Source: Aquimonas sp041395245 (lineage in GTDB: Bacteria > Pseudomonadota > Gammaproteobacteria > Xanthomonadales > Xanthomonadaceae). Taken from it: DNA of 64,000 nucleotides. A program made the translations under genes and the position numbers. The notes below the pieces were generated by a model that saw nothing but the letters and a program-made list of their open reading frames with translations, did no database searches and was not told where the DNA came from. The stretch is taken from assembly GCA_041395245.1 (NCBI GenBank), contig JAWLAY010000017.1, forward strand, positions 38,863 to 102,862, in the 5' to 3' direction. The number at the start of each line of letters is the position of its first letter. Positions within the stretch are counted from its first letter, which is position 1. Positions 24,556 to 33,672 of this stretch are shown piece after piece.

Positions 24556-26751
24556 CTAACGAGCCGATGCATCGCGCCGCAGCGCAGGCAGGGAGGCACT
24601 GTCCACGTCACGTACCAAGCGAACGCCGACATCATCAAAGCCGGTCCGTGCGCTCAACAGCTCGACCGGCGACGCATTCATGCTTCGCGCACTCTCGCGG
24701 TCGGTTCGCCACGACGATCCGGCCACCAGACGCTTCTCGCAACCGCCCGCATCGCAACTGGCTGACCATTCGCTCACGTTGCCGACCATGTCCGTCAAAC
24801 CCAACGAATCCGCCGCGAATCGGCCGGCCACCGAGGTGAAGCCAACCCCATCGTCGCAGCCGCGCCGATCATGCAGGTTGGCGCTGCCACATTCGATGTT
24901 GCCCGGCACCTGCGCGGCATGACGCCATTCGGCAAGGCTGGGTACGCGGTAGCGTGCGCCGGTCTTCTGCGACAGCCAATCCGCATAGGCGTCGGCATCG
25001 ATCGCACTGACGCAGACCACGGGTTCGTCATCGCCCTGTGGAAACCCCGGCTTTCGCCAGTGCCTATTGCCAGCCACCGACGGCAAGCGGGTGTCACGCC
25101 GGGTGCAGTCGGCCACGCGATGGCGGCTGTCATGAATGAAGCGGGCGAACTCGCCGACCGTCACCTCACGCTGCATCATGGCGACCGGGTTATCCAGCTG
25201 CGAGCCGCCCAGGCGAGCGGGTAGAAACACCAACGGCGGACCACCCGATTCTTGCAACCGTTGACCCGCCTGCGGCAAGGACTCAGCCTGCTCTCGCAGC
25301 GAATCCAGATCGGGCGACGGCAGATCGAGTTGTCGTATTACTTGCACCTGTTCGAGCGCCGTCGTGCGATCCACCCGATCGATCGCGCTTTTCAGGCGAC
25401 GCAACAGCACCCCGGACACACTCTGACGCATCGCCGACCAACCCGGGCGCTGCCCTAGCCCACTCTCGGTGGCCAGCAATTCGGCCTGCGCGTAAAGATT
25501 GCGGGCATCGGTGTCGCGCCCGTCTGCCAACGCCACGATGACGGACTCGCCGAGTGAGCGGAACACATCATCCAGTCCGCCCAGCGCATCCGAGTTTTCC
25601 GGATCGGCCTTCAGCACGTCCAGGTAGCTTTCTGCCGCATTGGCGCCCGCAGGCGTGACGGCATCCCCGCGGTCCAGTTGTTCACGCGCCAACTGCAGGC
25701 GTGCGGAAATCGCCGCCGCCGCCGCGAGCGGTGGTGTGCTCGTCTGCGCATCCAGCACATCCGCCTGCAAGCGCTGTGCGGGACGCCACCATTGCAGATA
25801 GCCCCAGGCCAACACGGCAGCCAGCACCACACCGGAGGCAAACAGCCAGACCGGAGAATGCCGCAGGTCGCGACCGACCGAGCGCAATGTGCGTACCGTC
25901 TGGGCGGGCAAGGGAAGCGTGCGGTTGATCACCGCTTCCAAGGCGCGCCGCATGCTTTCCGCGTTGCGAAAGCGCTGGCGCCGATTCTTCGCCATGGCCT
26001 TGTCGATGAAGCCCTGCCAGTGCTGCAGCGACGCTGGCAAGCGGGGGATTGCCTCCTGCGAATGCTTCAGTGCAAGCGACAAGGGATCCGTGGCACGAAA
26101 CGGCAGCTCGCCGGTCAACAGCTCGTAGGTCAATACACCGACACTGTAGAGATCGGCACGACCATCCACTTCCTGTGCGCGCGATTGTTCGGGGCTCATG
26201 TAACCACCGGACCCCAGCGCCAAACCATTGCTGGTGATCCGGTCACTGACCTGGCGACGCGCCAGGGCAATGCCGAAATCCGCAAGCTGCGGACGTCCCG
26301 ACGCATCAAACAGCACGTTCTCGGGCTTCACATCGCGATGCACGACACCCCGCGCATGGGCGTAGCCAAGCGCATCCAGCAACGCGCGCAGAACCTCGGC
26401 GATTTCCTGTTCGTTCTGCTGCAAATTGCGCTGCGACAGGTCACCACGCGACAACCACGGCATGACGTAGAACGGCTGCCCGCTGGCAGTACGGCCGACA
26501 TGGTGAACACTGACGATGGAGGGGTGTTCCAGGCGCGCGATGATGCGTGCTTCATGCTCGAAGCGCAGCGCCAGCTCTTCATCCTGCGAGGACAGGCTGG
26601 ACAACACCTTGATGGCGACTTCGCGATCCAGACTGATCTGCTGGGCAAGATAGACCGTCGCCATGCCACCACGCCCGAGCGGCCGAATCACCCGGTAGCC
26701 GTCGATCTCTGGCATTCCTGCAAGGGCGGGTTTTTCCGTGGTCAGCGTCAT
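24556..26751 (-). CDS. Membrane Hanks-type Ser/Thr kinase fused to a SUMF1-like domain
   Basis: 731 residues from MTLTTEK. Kinase domain about 19-275: LGRGGMATVYLA is the P-loop, K48 (VAIKVL) the ATP-binding lysine, HRDVKPENVL at 138-147, DFGIAL at 158-163 and SGGYMSPEQ at 181-189. TM at 300-320 (PVWLFASGVVLAAVLAWGYL). An Ala/Leu-rich helical region 330-500 resembles TPR-like repeats. Residues 506-714 form a formylglycine-generating-enzyme (SUMF1) fold: REVTVGEFARFI, VSAIDADAYADWLSQKTG, YRVPSLAEWRHAA, GLTDMVGNVSEW, GSSWRTD. The catalytic Cys pair of true FGE was not seen, so the outer domain is probably a sensor or binding module. Localisation is inner membrane with the kinase inside and SUMF1 outside. 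Confidence 0.9.
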   Translation of the reverse strand: MTLTTEKPALAGMPEIDGYRVIRPLGRGGMATVYLAQQISLDREVAIKVLSSLSSQDEELALRFEHEARIIARLEHPSIVSVHHVGRTASGQPFYVMPWLSRGDLSQRNLQQNEQEIAEVLRALLDALGYAHARGVVHRDVKPENVLFDASGRPQLADFGIALARRQVSDRITSNGLALGSGGYMSPEQSRAQEVDGRADLYSVGVLTYELLTGELPFRATDPLSLALKHSQEAIPRLPASLQHWQGFIDKAMAKNRRQRFRNAESMRRALEAVINRTLPLPAQTVRTLRSVGRDLRHSPVWLFASGVVLAAVLAWGYLQWWRPAQRLQADVLDAQTSTPPLAAAAAISARLQLAREQLDRGDAVTPAGANAAESYLDVLKADPENSDALGGLDDVFRSLGESVIVALADGRDTDARNLYAQAELLATESGLGQRPGWSAMRQSVSGVLLRRLKSAIDRVDRTTALEQVQVIRQLDLPSPDLDSLREQAESLPQAGQRLQESGGPPLVFLPARLGGSQLDNPVAMMQREVTVGEFARFIHDSRHRVADCTRRDTRLPSVAGNRHWRKPGFPQGDDEPVVCVSAIDADAYADWLSQKTGARYRVPSLAEWRHAAQVPGNIECGSANLHDRRGCDDGVGFTSVAGRFAADSLGLTDMVGNVSEWSASCDAGGCEKRLVAGSSWRTDRESARSMNASPVELLSARTGFDDVGVRLVRDVDSASLPALRRDASAR

Positions 26752-26800
26752 GAAGAATGCGTCGCAATACAGACCGACTGAGGATAGCAGTTGCCCCGCG

Positions 26801-27292
26801 TCAGGATGCAGCGGAATCGGCATCCGGCGGCGTCGAATTCACCGCTCGTTTGCGCCGCACGTAGATCTGTTTACGCACCTTGGCCACCAGCTCGCCACTG
26901 GCCGAACGCACATCCGTCTCAAACCAGTGCAGCACACTGCGCTCGACATCGGCGCGTGCTCGCAACTCGTCCAGCACCGCATCACTCAGATGAAACTCGG
27001 CGCGCACAGTGGCACGGCCCGGTGAAACGAAGCTGATCTCGCCCGCCTTGTCCCAGACGATGTAGTCGTCGCCCAGCGCGCGCAGCACCATGATCATCCA
27101 GAACGGATCGGTCATTGAAAACAGACTGCCGCCGAAATGCGTGCCAACGTAGTTGCGATTGAACCAGTGCAACCGCATGCGCACGCGTACCTGCCGCCAA
27201 TCGGGGCTGATGAATTCCACCCGCACGCCAGAAAACAGGAATGGCGGCCAGACATTCATGATCCAGCGCAGGATTCGCGGCGACATCGGCAT
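26801..27292 (-). CDS. DUF4442 (hotdog-fold, PaaI-like) protein
   Basis: 163 residues from MPMSPRIL; the frame is open to 27343 without a better start. RLHWFNRNYVGTHFGGSLF contains the Asn/Gly loop of hotdog thioesterases, and MTDPFWMIMVLRALGDDYIV and EISFVSPGRATVRAEF fit DUF4442. The family is assumed to bind or hydrolyse acyl-CoA or acyl-ACP; activity is unproven. Same strand as, and 57 nt downstream of, nadK. Confidence 0.75.
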   Translation of the reverse strand: MPMSPRILRWIMNVWPPFLFSGVRVEFISPDWRQVRVRMRLHWFNRNYVGTHFGGSLFSMTDPFWMIMVLRALGDDYIVWDKAGEISFVSPGRATVRAEFHLSDAVLDELRARADVERSVLHWFETDVRSASGELVAKVRKQIYVRRKRAVNSTPPDADSAAS

Positions 27293-27349
27293 CTCACTTG
27301 CGTGCAAAGCGGCGGAGTATCCCACACGCGCCACCGACGCCATGTTGGA

Positions 27350-28108
27350 TCAGGCTTCGAACTGCTCGGCGAGGATGCGCTCTTCAAGATTGTGCTCGGG
27401 GTCGAACAGCAGCGTAACCGTGCGCCCCTCGGATTGCCGGATGCGCACCTCCACCACATCGCGGATTTCGGTCGAGTCCGCCGTCGCGCTGACCGGGCGC
27501 TTGTAAGGATCGATGATTTCGAAGACGACTTCGGTGTCGGCACGCAGAATCGCTCCGCGCCAGCGCCGCGGGCGAAACGGACTGATCGGCGTCAGCGCCA
27601 GCACGGCACTGTCCAACGGCAGAATCGGTCCGTGTGCGGACAGGTTGTAGGCGGTCGATCCCGCTGGGGTTGCCACCAGCGCGCCGTCACAGACCAACTC
27701 CGGCAAGCGGATCGATCCGTTCAGCCGGATACAGATCTTGGCGGCCTGCTTGGTTTGCCGTAGCAGCGAGACTTCATTGAAGGCCAAGGCTCCGCTGCTG
27801 CCACCCGATTCGGTGATCGCCAGCATCTCCAACGGACGCAGAACGCTGGCGTGCGCCTGCGCAATCCGCGCAGGCAGGTCGATCTCGCGAAACTGGTTCA
27901 TCAGAAAGCCGACATGCCCGGTCTTCATGCCGTACACCGGCAGACCGAGCTGCTGCACCCGGTGCAGCGTTTGAAGCATGAAGCCGTCGCCACCGATGGC
28001 GACGACGACCGTAGCCTGTTCAAGCGCCACACTGGAATAGCGGTCCTCCAGAAGCGCCTTCGCCGCCGCGGCCTCGGGAGCACGACTGGCGACGAAGGCG
28101 ATTTGCAT
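27350..28108 (-). CDS. nadK: NAD kinase
   Basis: 252 residues. Phosphorylates NAD to NADP. Motifs: VVVAIGGDGFMLQTL (GGDG), GHVGFLMN, the substrate-binding LAFNEVSLL (NE) and GALVATPAGSTAYNLSAHGP. It is about 40 residues shorter than the E. coli enzyme because the N-terminal domain is trimmed, a form seen in several proteobacteria. Its ATG shares one base with the TGA of the NAD-glutamate dehydrogenase gene (TGATG), so the two NAD-linked genes are coupled. Confidence 0.92.
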   Translation of the reverse strand: MQIAFVASRAPEAAAAKALLEDRYSSVALEQATVVVAIGGDGFMLQTLHRVQQLGLPVYGMKTGHVGFLMNQFREIDLPARIAQAHASVLRPLEMLAITESGGSSGALAFNEVSLLRQTKQAAKICIRLNGSIRLPELVCDGALVATPAGSTAYNLSAHGPILPLDSAVLALTPISPFRPRRWRGAILRADTEVVFEIIDPYKRPVSATADSTEIRDVVEVRIRQSEGRTVTLLFDPEHNLEERILAEQFEA

Positions 28109-31100
28109 CAGCGTTCCCCGGCGATGACGAGCTGTGCCAATCGTCGCACAGCCACCGATGCCGTGGCGTAGTCCATGCCGCGCAAGGCGCGCATGTCGGC
28201 AAACATGCTCAAGGTGAACTTGAGCGTATCGCCACCCTGATCCATCCAGTTCTGCACACGCGCCGTGATCTCTCCATCCCCCAGTCGAAGGACCTGCGCC
28301 ACCAGCGCACCCTGTTGTTGCTGCAGTTCGTCACGCATCGAACCCCGCGCCAGCGCGTGCCAGCGCCCTTCGACCGGCAATTCGTCGATGCGTTGCTGCA
28401 GCCATTTCAACGTCAGTGCCTCACCGAGGATCGAGTATGCCCTGGCCACCTCAAGCACCGACTGGCCACACACCGAAGCCACCTCAATGATGTCCAGCGC
28501 GGAATGCAGATAAGTGATCGAGGCCAGCTCCGCCGCCAGCGCCTTAGGAACGCCCGCCGCCATCCAACGCTGACTGGCCTCCGCCAGTTCGTTCTGCTCG
28601 TTGCCACTGAGGTTCTGGCTGAGTCCCGAGCGCAATTGATCGAGTGCGGGCTTGAAGCGCGTCACGGCTTCCGCGATGTCGAAACGATCCCCCGGACGGT
28701 TCAGCAGCCAACGTGTCATGCCACGCAGCAGGCTCCAGATGGCCAGCAGGGCATCGACCTGCACCGCCTCATCGACCTGGCTGTCGAGCGCATCGATGCC
28801 CGCCCAAAGGGCGCGCGCATCCAGCACTTCGCGCGCAATGCTGTAGGCCTTGGCAATCTGTGCCGAGTTGCGTCCGGTGTCCTCCTGCATGCGCAGCAGG
28901 AAGGTCGCACCCATGCGGTTGACCATCGAATTGGTGACCGCCGTGGCAATGATCTCGCGGCGCAGACGGTGACGCTGCATGTGCTCGCCATAGCGCTCCT
29001 GCAGCGCGCTCGGGAAGTAACGCATCAGTTCCTTGGACAGGTACGGGTCTTCGGGAACATCCGAGTTCAACAACTCCTCGAAGGCGACAATCTTCGAATA
29101 AGACAGCAACACCGACAGCTCGGGACGCGTCAGGCCAAGACCCGCCGCCTTGCGCTCGGTGAACTCGGTATCGGTCGGCAGATATTCCAACGCGCGATCC
29201 AAACGCCCCTTGCGCTCCAGCACCTGGATGAAATGCTGCTTGGAACCCAGGCGCGCCACGCTCATGCGCTCCATCACGCTGATGGCCTGGTTCTGCCGAT
29301 AGTTGTCGGTCAGCACCAGCGCACCGACCTCATCGGTCATCTGTGCCAGCAAGGCATTGCGCGCGGCGGTGTCCAGCTCGCCACGCGTCACCGCATCGTC
29401 GAGCAGGATCTTGATGTTGACCTCGTGATCCGAGGTATCCACGCCCGCCGAGTTGTCGATGAAATCGGTATTGAGCAGCACGCCGTTCAGCGCCGCTTCG
29501 ATACGACCACGCTGGGTCATGCCGAGGTTGCCGCCCTCGCCCACGATCCGGCAACGCAGATCGCGCCCATTGATTCGCAAGGCGTTGTTGGCGCGGTCAC
29601 CCACGTCCGCATGCGTCTCGCGCTCCGCCTTGATGTAGGTACCGATACCGCCATTCCAAAGCAGGTCGACCGGCGCGCAGAGAATCGCTGACAGCAGCTC
29701 GTTCGGACTGAGCGCGCCCACGCTTTCGTCGATACCCAGCGCTGCCTTGATCTCGCGACTGAGCGGAATCGACTTCAGGCTGCGCGCGAACACACCGCCG
29801 CCGCGCGAAATGAGCGACTTGTCGTAGTCATCCCAACTGGAGCGCGGCAGTTTGAACAGTCGTTCACGCTCGACAAAACTGCGTGCCGAATCCGGGTTCG
29901 GATCGAGGAAGACATGGCGGTGATCGAATGCTGCCACCAGTCGGATGTGCTTGGACAACAGCATGCCGTTGCCGAACACGTCACCGGACATGTCGCCGAT
30001 ACCGACACAGGTGAAGTCTTCGCTCTGACAGTCGCGACCGAGCGCACGGAAGTGCCGTTTGACCGATTCCCAACCGCCCTTGGCGGTGATGCCCATGCCT
30101 TTGTGGTCGTAACCGACGGAACCGCCAGAGGCAAACGCATCTCCTAACCAGAATCCATGTGCCAGCGAGATCGAGTTGGCGATATCCGAGAACGTGGCGG
30201 TGCCCTTGTCGGCCGCCACCACCAGATAGGGATCATCGCCATCACGGCGCACCACATCGCGCGGATGAATCACGCCCTGCGGACCCAGGTTGTCGGTGAT
30301 TTCCAGCAGCGCGTTGATGAAGATGCGGTAGCAGGCGATGCCTTCCGCCAGGATCGCATCACGGTCGCCATTCAAGGGGGGGCGCTTGACGAAGAAACCG
30401 CCCTTGGCGCCGACCGGCACGATGACCGTGTTCTTGACCATCTGCGCCTTGACCAGTCCCAGCACTTCGGTGCGGAAGTCCTCACGGCGGTCCGACCAGC
30501 GCAACCCACCGCGCGCCACCGGTCCAAAGCGCAGGTGTACGCCTTCGACGCGCGGGCTGTAGACGAAAATCTCGCGGTATGGGCGTGGCTTGGGTAGATC
30601 GGCGATCTTCGCCGGATCGAATTTGAAGCTGATGTAGTCGCGTGGGCGACCGTTGTCGTTCTGGAAGAAACTGGTCCGCAGGGTCGCCTCGATGACGCCC
30701 TTCAGACTGCGCAGGATGCGGTCCTCATCGATGCTGGCCACGTCTTCCAAAAGGATAGCGATGGCATCGTCACAGGCGTCGATCTGCGCGCCACGATCCA
30801 GCCCCCGCGCGTAGGCGACCTGCTCGATGACCGTCTCAAGCCGTTTTGCGGTAGTCGCATCGACCGTGGCGCTCAGCGCCAGCATGAGCTGCTGGCGGGC
30901 CTGAACGTGGCACGCCTCGTCCTCGCAGTCGCGCACCGGCTCGAACAGCGATTTGAACAACTCGACCAGCACCCGTGCCAGCAAGGGATAGCGCGCCAGG
31001 GTCTGTTCCACATACGCCTGCGAGAACGGCACACCGGCCTGCATCAGATACTTGCAGTATCCACGCAACACCGCGACCTCGCGCCAGTCGAGACCGGCCA

Positions 31101-33069
31101 GCAGAATCAAGCGATTGAAGCCGTCATTCTCGGCATGGCCGCGCCAGACCTGTTCGAAGGCCTGCTCAAAGCTGCCACGCAGGGCCTCCACGTCCAGCGA
31201 TTCAAAGCTGCCCTGGTCCTGCGCGGTGATGACTTCAAAATCCTGGATGAAGATCGATTCGTCGCCGATATCGATTTCGTAGGGATGCTCGGTCACCACC
31301 CGCATGCCCATGTTTTCCATCATCGGCAAGGCATCCGACAAAACGAAGGGCGAGGCATAACGGAAGGTCTTGAAGCGCAGTCGGCTGTGCTCCGCGCTGG
31401 AGGTGCGATACAGGTTCAGTCGCAGATCGTCCGGGCCACGCAGCGCAGCCAGTTGCGCGACATCGAGGGCCGCCACTTCGGGCGTGGCCTGCTCGATATA
31501 ACCCACCGGCAAAGCCTTGCCATAGCGCGAGGCCCACTTCAGACCACGCTCCTCGCCAAAGCTTGCCACCAGGCGATCACGCAATTCATCGTGCCAGTTG
31601 CGCACGATCTGGGCCAGACGTGCTTCGATGGCATCGACATCCACCGCGACCGCCTCGCCACTACGGGGACGGATGATCATGTGCAACTGCGCCAGCGGTG
31701 ACTCGCCCATCTGCACGTTGGTGTCCAGACGCTCGCCATGCAGGGCGTCACGCAAGAGCGCCTCGGCACGCAGGCGGACCTCGGTGTTGTAGCGGTCACG
31801 CGGGATGTAGATCAGCGCGGAGTAGAAGCGCCCGTAGCGATCACGACGCAGGAACACGCGCGTGCGCGGCCGTTCCTGTAGCGAAAGGATGCCCATTGCG
31901 GTATCGAATAGCTCGGCCTCATCGGCCTGGAACAGCTCGTCACGCGGCAGGCTCTCCAGCAGGTGGCGCAACGATTTGCCACTGTGACTGTTGGCCGACA
32001 GAGCCGATTGCTGCAACACATAATCGTAGCGTTGCCGTACCAAAGGCACGTTCCACGGGCGAGCAGTGTAGGCATCCGAGGTATACAGACCGAGGAAGCG
32101 CTGCTCGGCCACCGGCACACCGTTCTCGTCGAAACTCAGCACCCCGATGTAATCCATGTAACCAGGACGATGCACCGAGGAGCGTGCGTTGGTCTTGGTG
32201 AGGATCAAGGCGCAGGCCGATCCGGACTGTGGCATGTCGGTCGCCGCCAGGCTCTGCAAAGGCCGCGGCTTGGCGGTGTCATCCTTGCCCGCAAGAATAC
32301 CGACCCCGGTGCCTTTGACCGCATGCAGCAAATCGACGCCGTCCCGCACTTCACGACGGTATTCGCGGTAGCCGAGGAAGATGAAGTGATCGTCGGCCAC
32401 CCAACGCAGGAAGTCACAGGCTTCCTTGCGTGCCGTATCACTGATCGGCATCGGTCGGGTTTCCACCTCGCCCACCAGTTGCACCATCCGGTCACGCATC
32501 TTCGGCCAGTCGTTGACGCAGGCACGCACATCATTCAGCGCATGCTGGATGGCATCCTCGATGCGGCGCAAATCGCTAACCTCGGCCTGGCGATCCAGTT
32601 CGATGTACATCAGCGACTCGTCCTTGCCGCGCTCCCCGACGCCCAGCAGATGACCGCTGGGATCGCGCTGCAGGCGCATGACCGGATGGATCAAGGTGTG
32701 AATCTGGATGTCCAACCCGGCCAGTGCCATGGTCACCGAATCGACCAGGAAGGGCATGTCATCGTTGACGATCTGCACCACGGTGTGAGCCGACTCGAAG
32801 CCATCCTCGGACAGCACCGGATTGAACACCTTGACCGCCTGCAGACCAGGCTTGCGCTGTCGGGCGAAGCCGATAAAGGCCGCCAGCATGGCGGCCCAGC
32901 GCTTCGGCTCCCGCGCCGTGAGTTCCTCCTCCGGCATACGCGCAAAAAAGGCGCGGCAGAATGCGCTCGCGTCGGCTTGTGCCGGTGCAGAAATTCCTTC
33001 AAACAGCGCGTTCTGAATGGACTCGACGGCAGCACGCACCGTCGGTGCGGCGTGGGAAAGATCGCTCAT
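28108..33069 (-). CDS. NAD-specific glutamate dehydrogenase, large (about 180 kDa) type
   Basis: 1653 residues. Oxidative deamination of glutamate to 2-oxoglutarate with NAD. The N-terminal half (about 1-700) is the regulatory ACT-like region seen only in this family: HTVVQIVNDDMPFLVDSVTMA and FLRWVADDHFIFLGYREYRR. The catalytic part starts near residue 820: HLRFGPVARGGLRWSDRREDF, VKNTVIVPVGAKGGFFVKR with the active-site lysines, then DMSGDVFGNGMLLSKHIRLV and GEGGNLGMTQRGRIE in the nucleotide-binding half. The homologue is GdhB in Pseudomonas aeruginosa. It is intact, and followed by nadK with a 1-nt overlap. Confidence 0.95.
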   Translation of the reverse strand: MSDLSHAAPTVRAAVESIQNALFEGISAPAQADASAFCRAFFARMPEEELTAREPKRWAAMLAAFIGFARQRKPGLQAVKVFNPVLSEDGFESAHTVVQIVNDDMPFLVDSVTMALAGLDIQIHTLIHPVMRLQRDPSGHLLGVGERGKDESLMYIELDRQAEVSDLRRIEDAIQHALNDVRACVNDWPKMRDRMVQLVGEVETRPMPISDTARKEACDFLRWVADDHFIFLGYREYRREVRDGVDLLHAVKGTGVGILAGKDDTAKPRPLQSLAATDMPQSGSACALILTKTNARSSVHRPGYMDYIGVLSFDENGVPVAEQRFLGLYTSDAYTARPWNVPLVRQRYDYVLQQSALSANSHSGKSLRHLLESLPRDELFQADEAELFDTAMGILSLQERPRTRVFLRRDRYGRFYSALIYIPRDRYNTEVRLRAEALLRDALHGERLDTNVQMGESPLAQLHMIIRPRSGEAVAVDVDAIEARLAQIVRNWHDELRDRLVASFGEERGLKWASRYGKALPVGYIEQATPEVAALDVAQLAALRGPDDLRLNLYRTSSAEHSRLRFKTFRYASPFVLSDALPMMENMGMRVVTEHPYEIDIGDESIFIQDFEVITAQDQGSFESLDVEALRGSFEQAFEQVWRGHAENDGFNRLILLAGLDWREVAVLRGYCKYLMQAGVPFSQAYVEQTLARYPLLARVLVELFKSLFEPVRDCEDEACHVQARQQLMLALSATVDATTAKRLETVIEQVAYARGLDRGAQIDACDDAIAILLEDVASIDEDRILRSLKGVIEATLRTSFFQNDNGRPRDYISFKFDPAKIADLPKPRPYREIFVYSPRVEGVHLRFGPVARGGLRWSDRREDFRTEVLGLVKAQMVKNTVIVPVGAKGGFFVKRPPLNGDRDAILAEGIACYRIFINALLEITDNLGPQGVIHPRDVVRRDGDDPYLVVAADKGTATFSDIANSISLAHGFWLGDAFASGGSVGYDHKGMGITAKGGWESVKRHFRALGRDCQSEDFTCVGIGDMSGDVFGNGMLLSKHIRLVAAFDHRHVFLDPNPDSARSFVERERLFKLPRSSWDDYDKSLISRGGGVFARSLKSIPLSREIKAALGIDESVGALSPNELLSAILCAPVDLLWNGGIGTYIKAERETHADVGDRANNALRINGRDLRCRIVGEGGNLGMTQRGRIEAALNGVLLNTDFIDNSAGVDTSDHEVNIKILLDDAVTRGELDTAARNALLAQMTDEVGALVLTDNYRQNQAISVMERMSVARLGSKQHFIQVLERKGRLDRALEYLPTDTEFTERKAAGLGLTRPELSVLLSYSKIVAFEELLNSDVPEDPYLSKELMRYFPSALQERYGEHMQRHRLRREIIATAVTNSMVNRMGATFLLRMQEDTGRNSAQIAKAYSIAREVLDARALWAGIDALDSQVDEAVQVDALLAIWSLLRGMTRWLLNRPGDRFDIAEAVTRFKPALDQLRSGLSQNLSGNEQNELAEASQRWMAAGVPKALAAELASITYLHSALDIIEVASVCGQSVLEVARAYSILGEALTLKWLQQRIDELPVEGRWHALARGSMRDELQQQQGALVAQVLRLGDGEITARVQNWMDQGGDTLKFTLSMFADMRALRGMDYATASVAVRRLAQLVIAGER

Positions 33070-33261
33070 GTGGGGGCTTCACGGCGTGGGTGGAAAGAGA
33101 CCAAAAGGATACCGGTCGACAGGTGAATGTTGCCAGTGAAACCAACACGTGCGATCTGCTGCATCGCCACACCCAACACCACGCACGCGATGACTTCCGG
33201 GCCAAGCCCATGCCACCTTGCAAGGTCTATGCTGCCGTACCCCATCCATCCGGAGAACGCC

Positions 33262-33630
33262 ATGATCGGCTACGTCACCCTTGGCACCAACGATCTGAAT
33301 CGCGCCTGTGAGTTTTACGACGCACTGTTTGCCGAACTCGGTGCCAAGCGCACCATGCAAAGCCCGCGCTTTGTCGCCTGGTCGCCAAGCGCCAAGTCAC
33401 CTGCCATCGCCGTGGCGCTGCCCTTCGACGGCAAACCGGCGACCGTCGGCAACGGCGTGATGGTCGCCATTGCGGCGGATTCCCGCGCCACAGTAGACGC
33501 ACTGCACGCCAAGGCTCTGGCCCTGGGTGCCCAGAATGAAGGCGATGTCGGCGAGCGTTTTCCCGGCTTTTACGCAGGCTATTTCCGCGACCTCGACGGC
33601 AACAAGCTCAACGTGTTCTTCATGGGTTGA
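33262..33630 (+). CDS. VOC-family (glyoxalase/bleomycin resistance-like) protein
   Basis: 122 residues from the ATG at 33262 with GGAGAA 5 nt upstream. Single VOC module of two beta-alpha-beta-beta-beta units: MIGYVTLGTNDLNRACEFYDALF at the start and YAGYFRDLDGNKLNVFFMG at the end, as in glyoxalase-like proteins of unknown substrate. Divergent from the NAD-GDH gene; it converges with the efflux operon, whose last gene ends 42 nt beyond. Confidence 0.85.
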   Translation: MIGYVTLGTNDLNRACEFYDALFAELGAKRTMQSPRFVAWSPSAKSPAIAVALPFDGKPATVGNGVMVAIAADSRATVDALHAKALALGAQNEGDVGERFPGFYAGYFRDLDGNKLNVFFMG

Positions 33631-33672
33631 TCGCATGCCATGGCCGGGGTCAACCCGGCCACGGATCACCGC

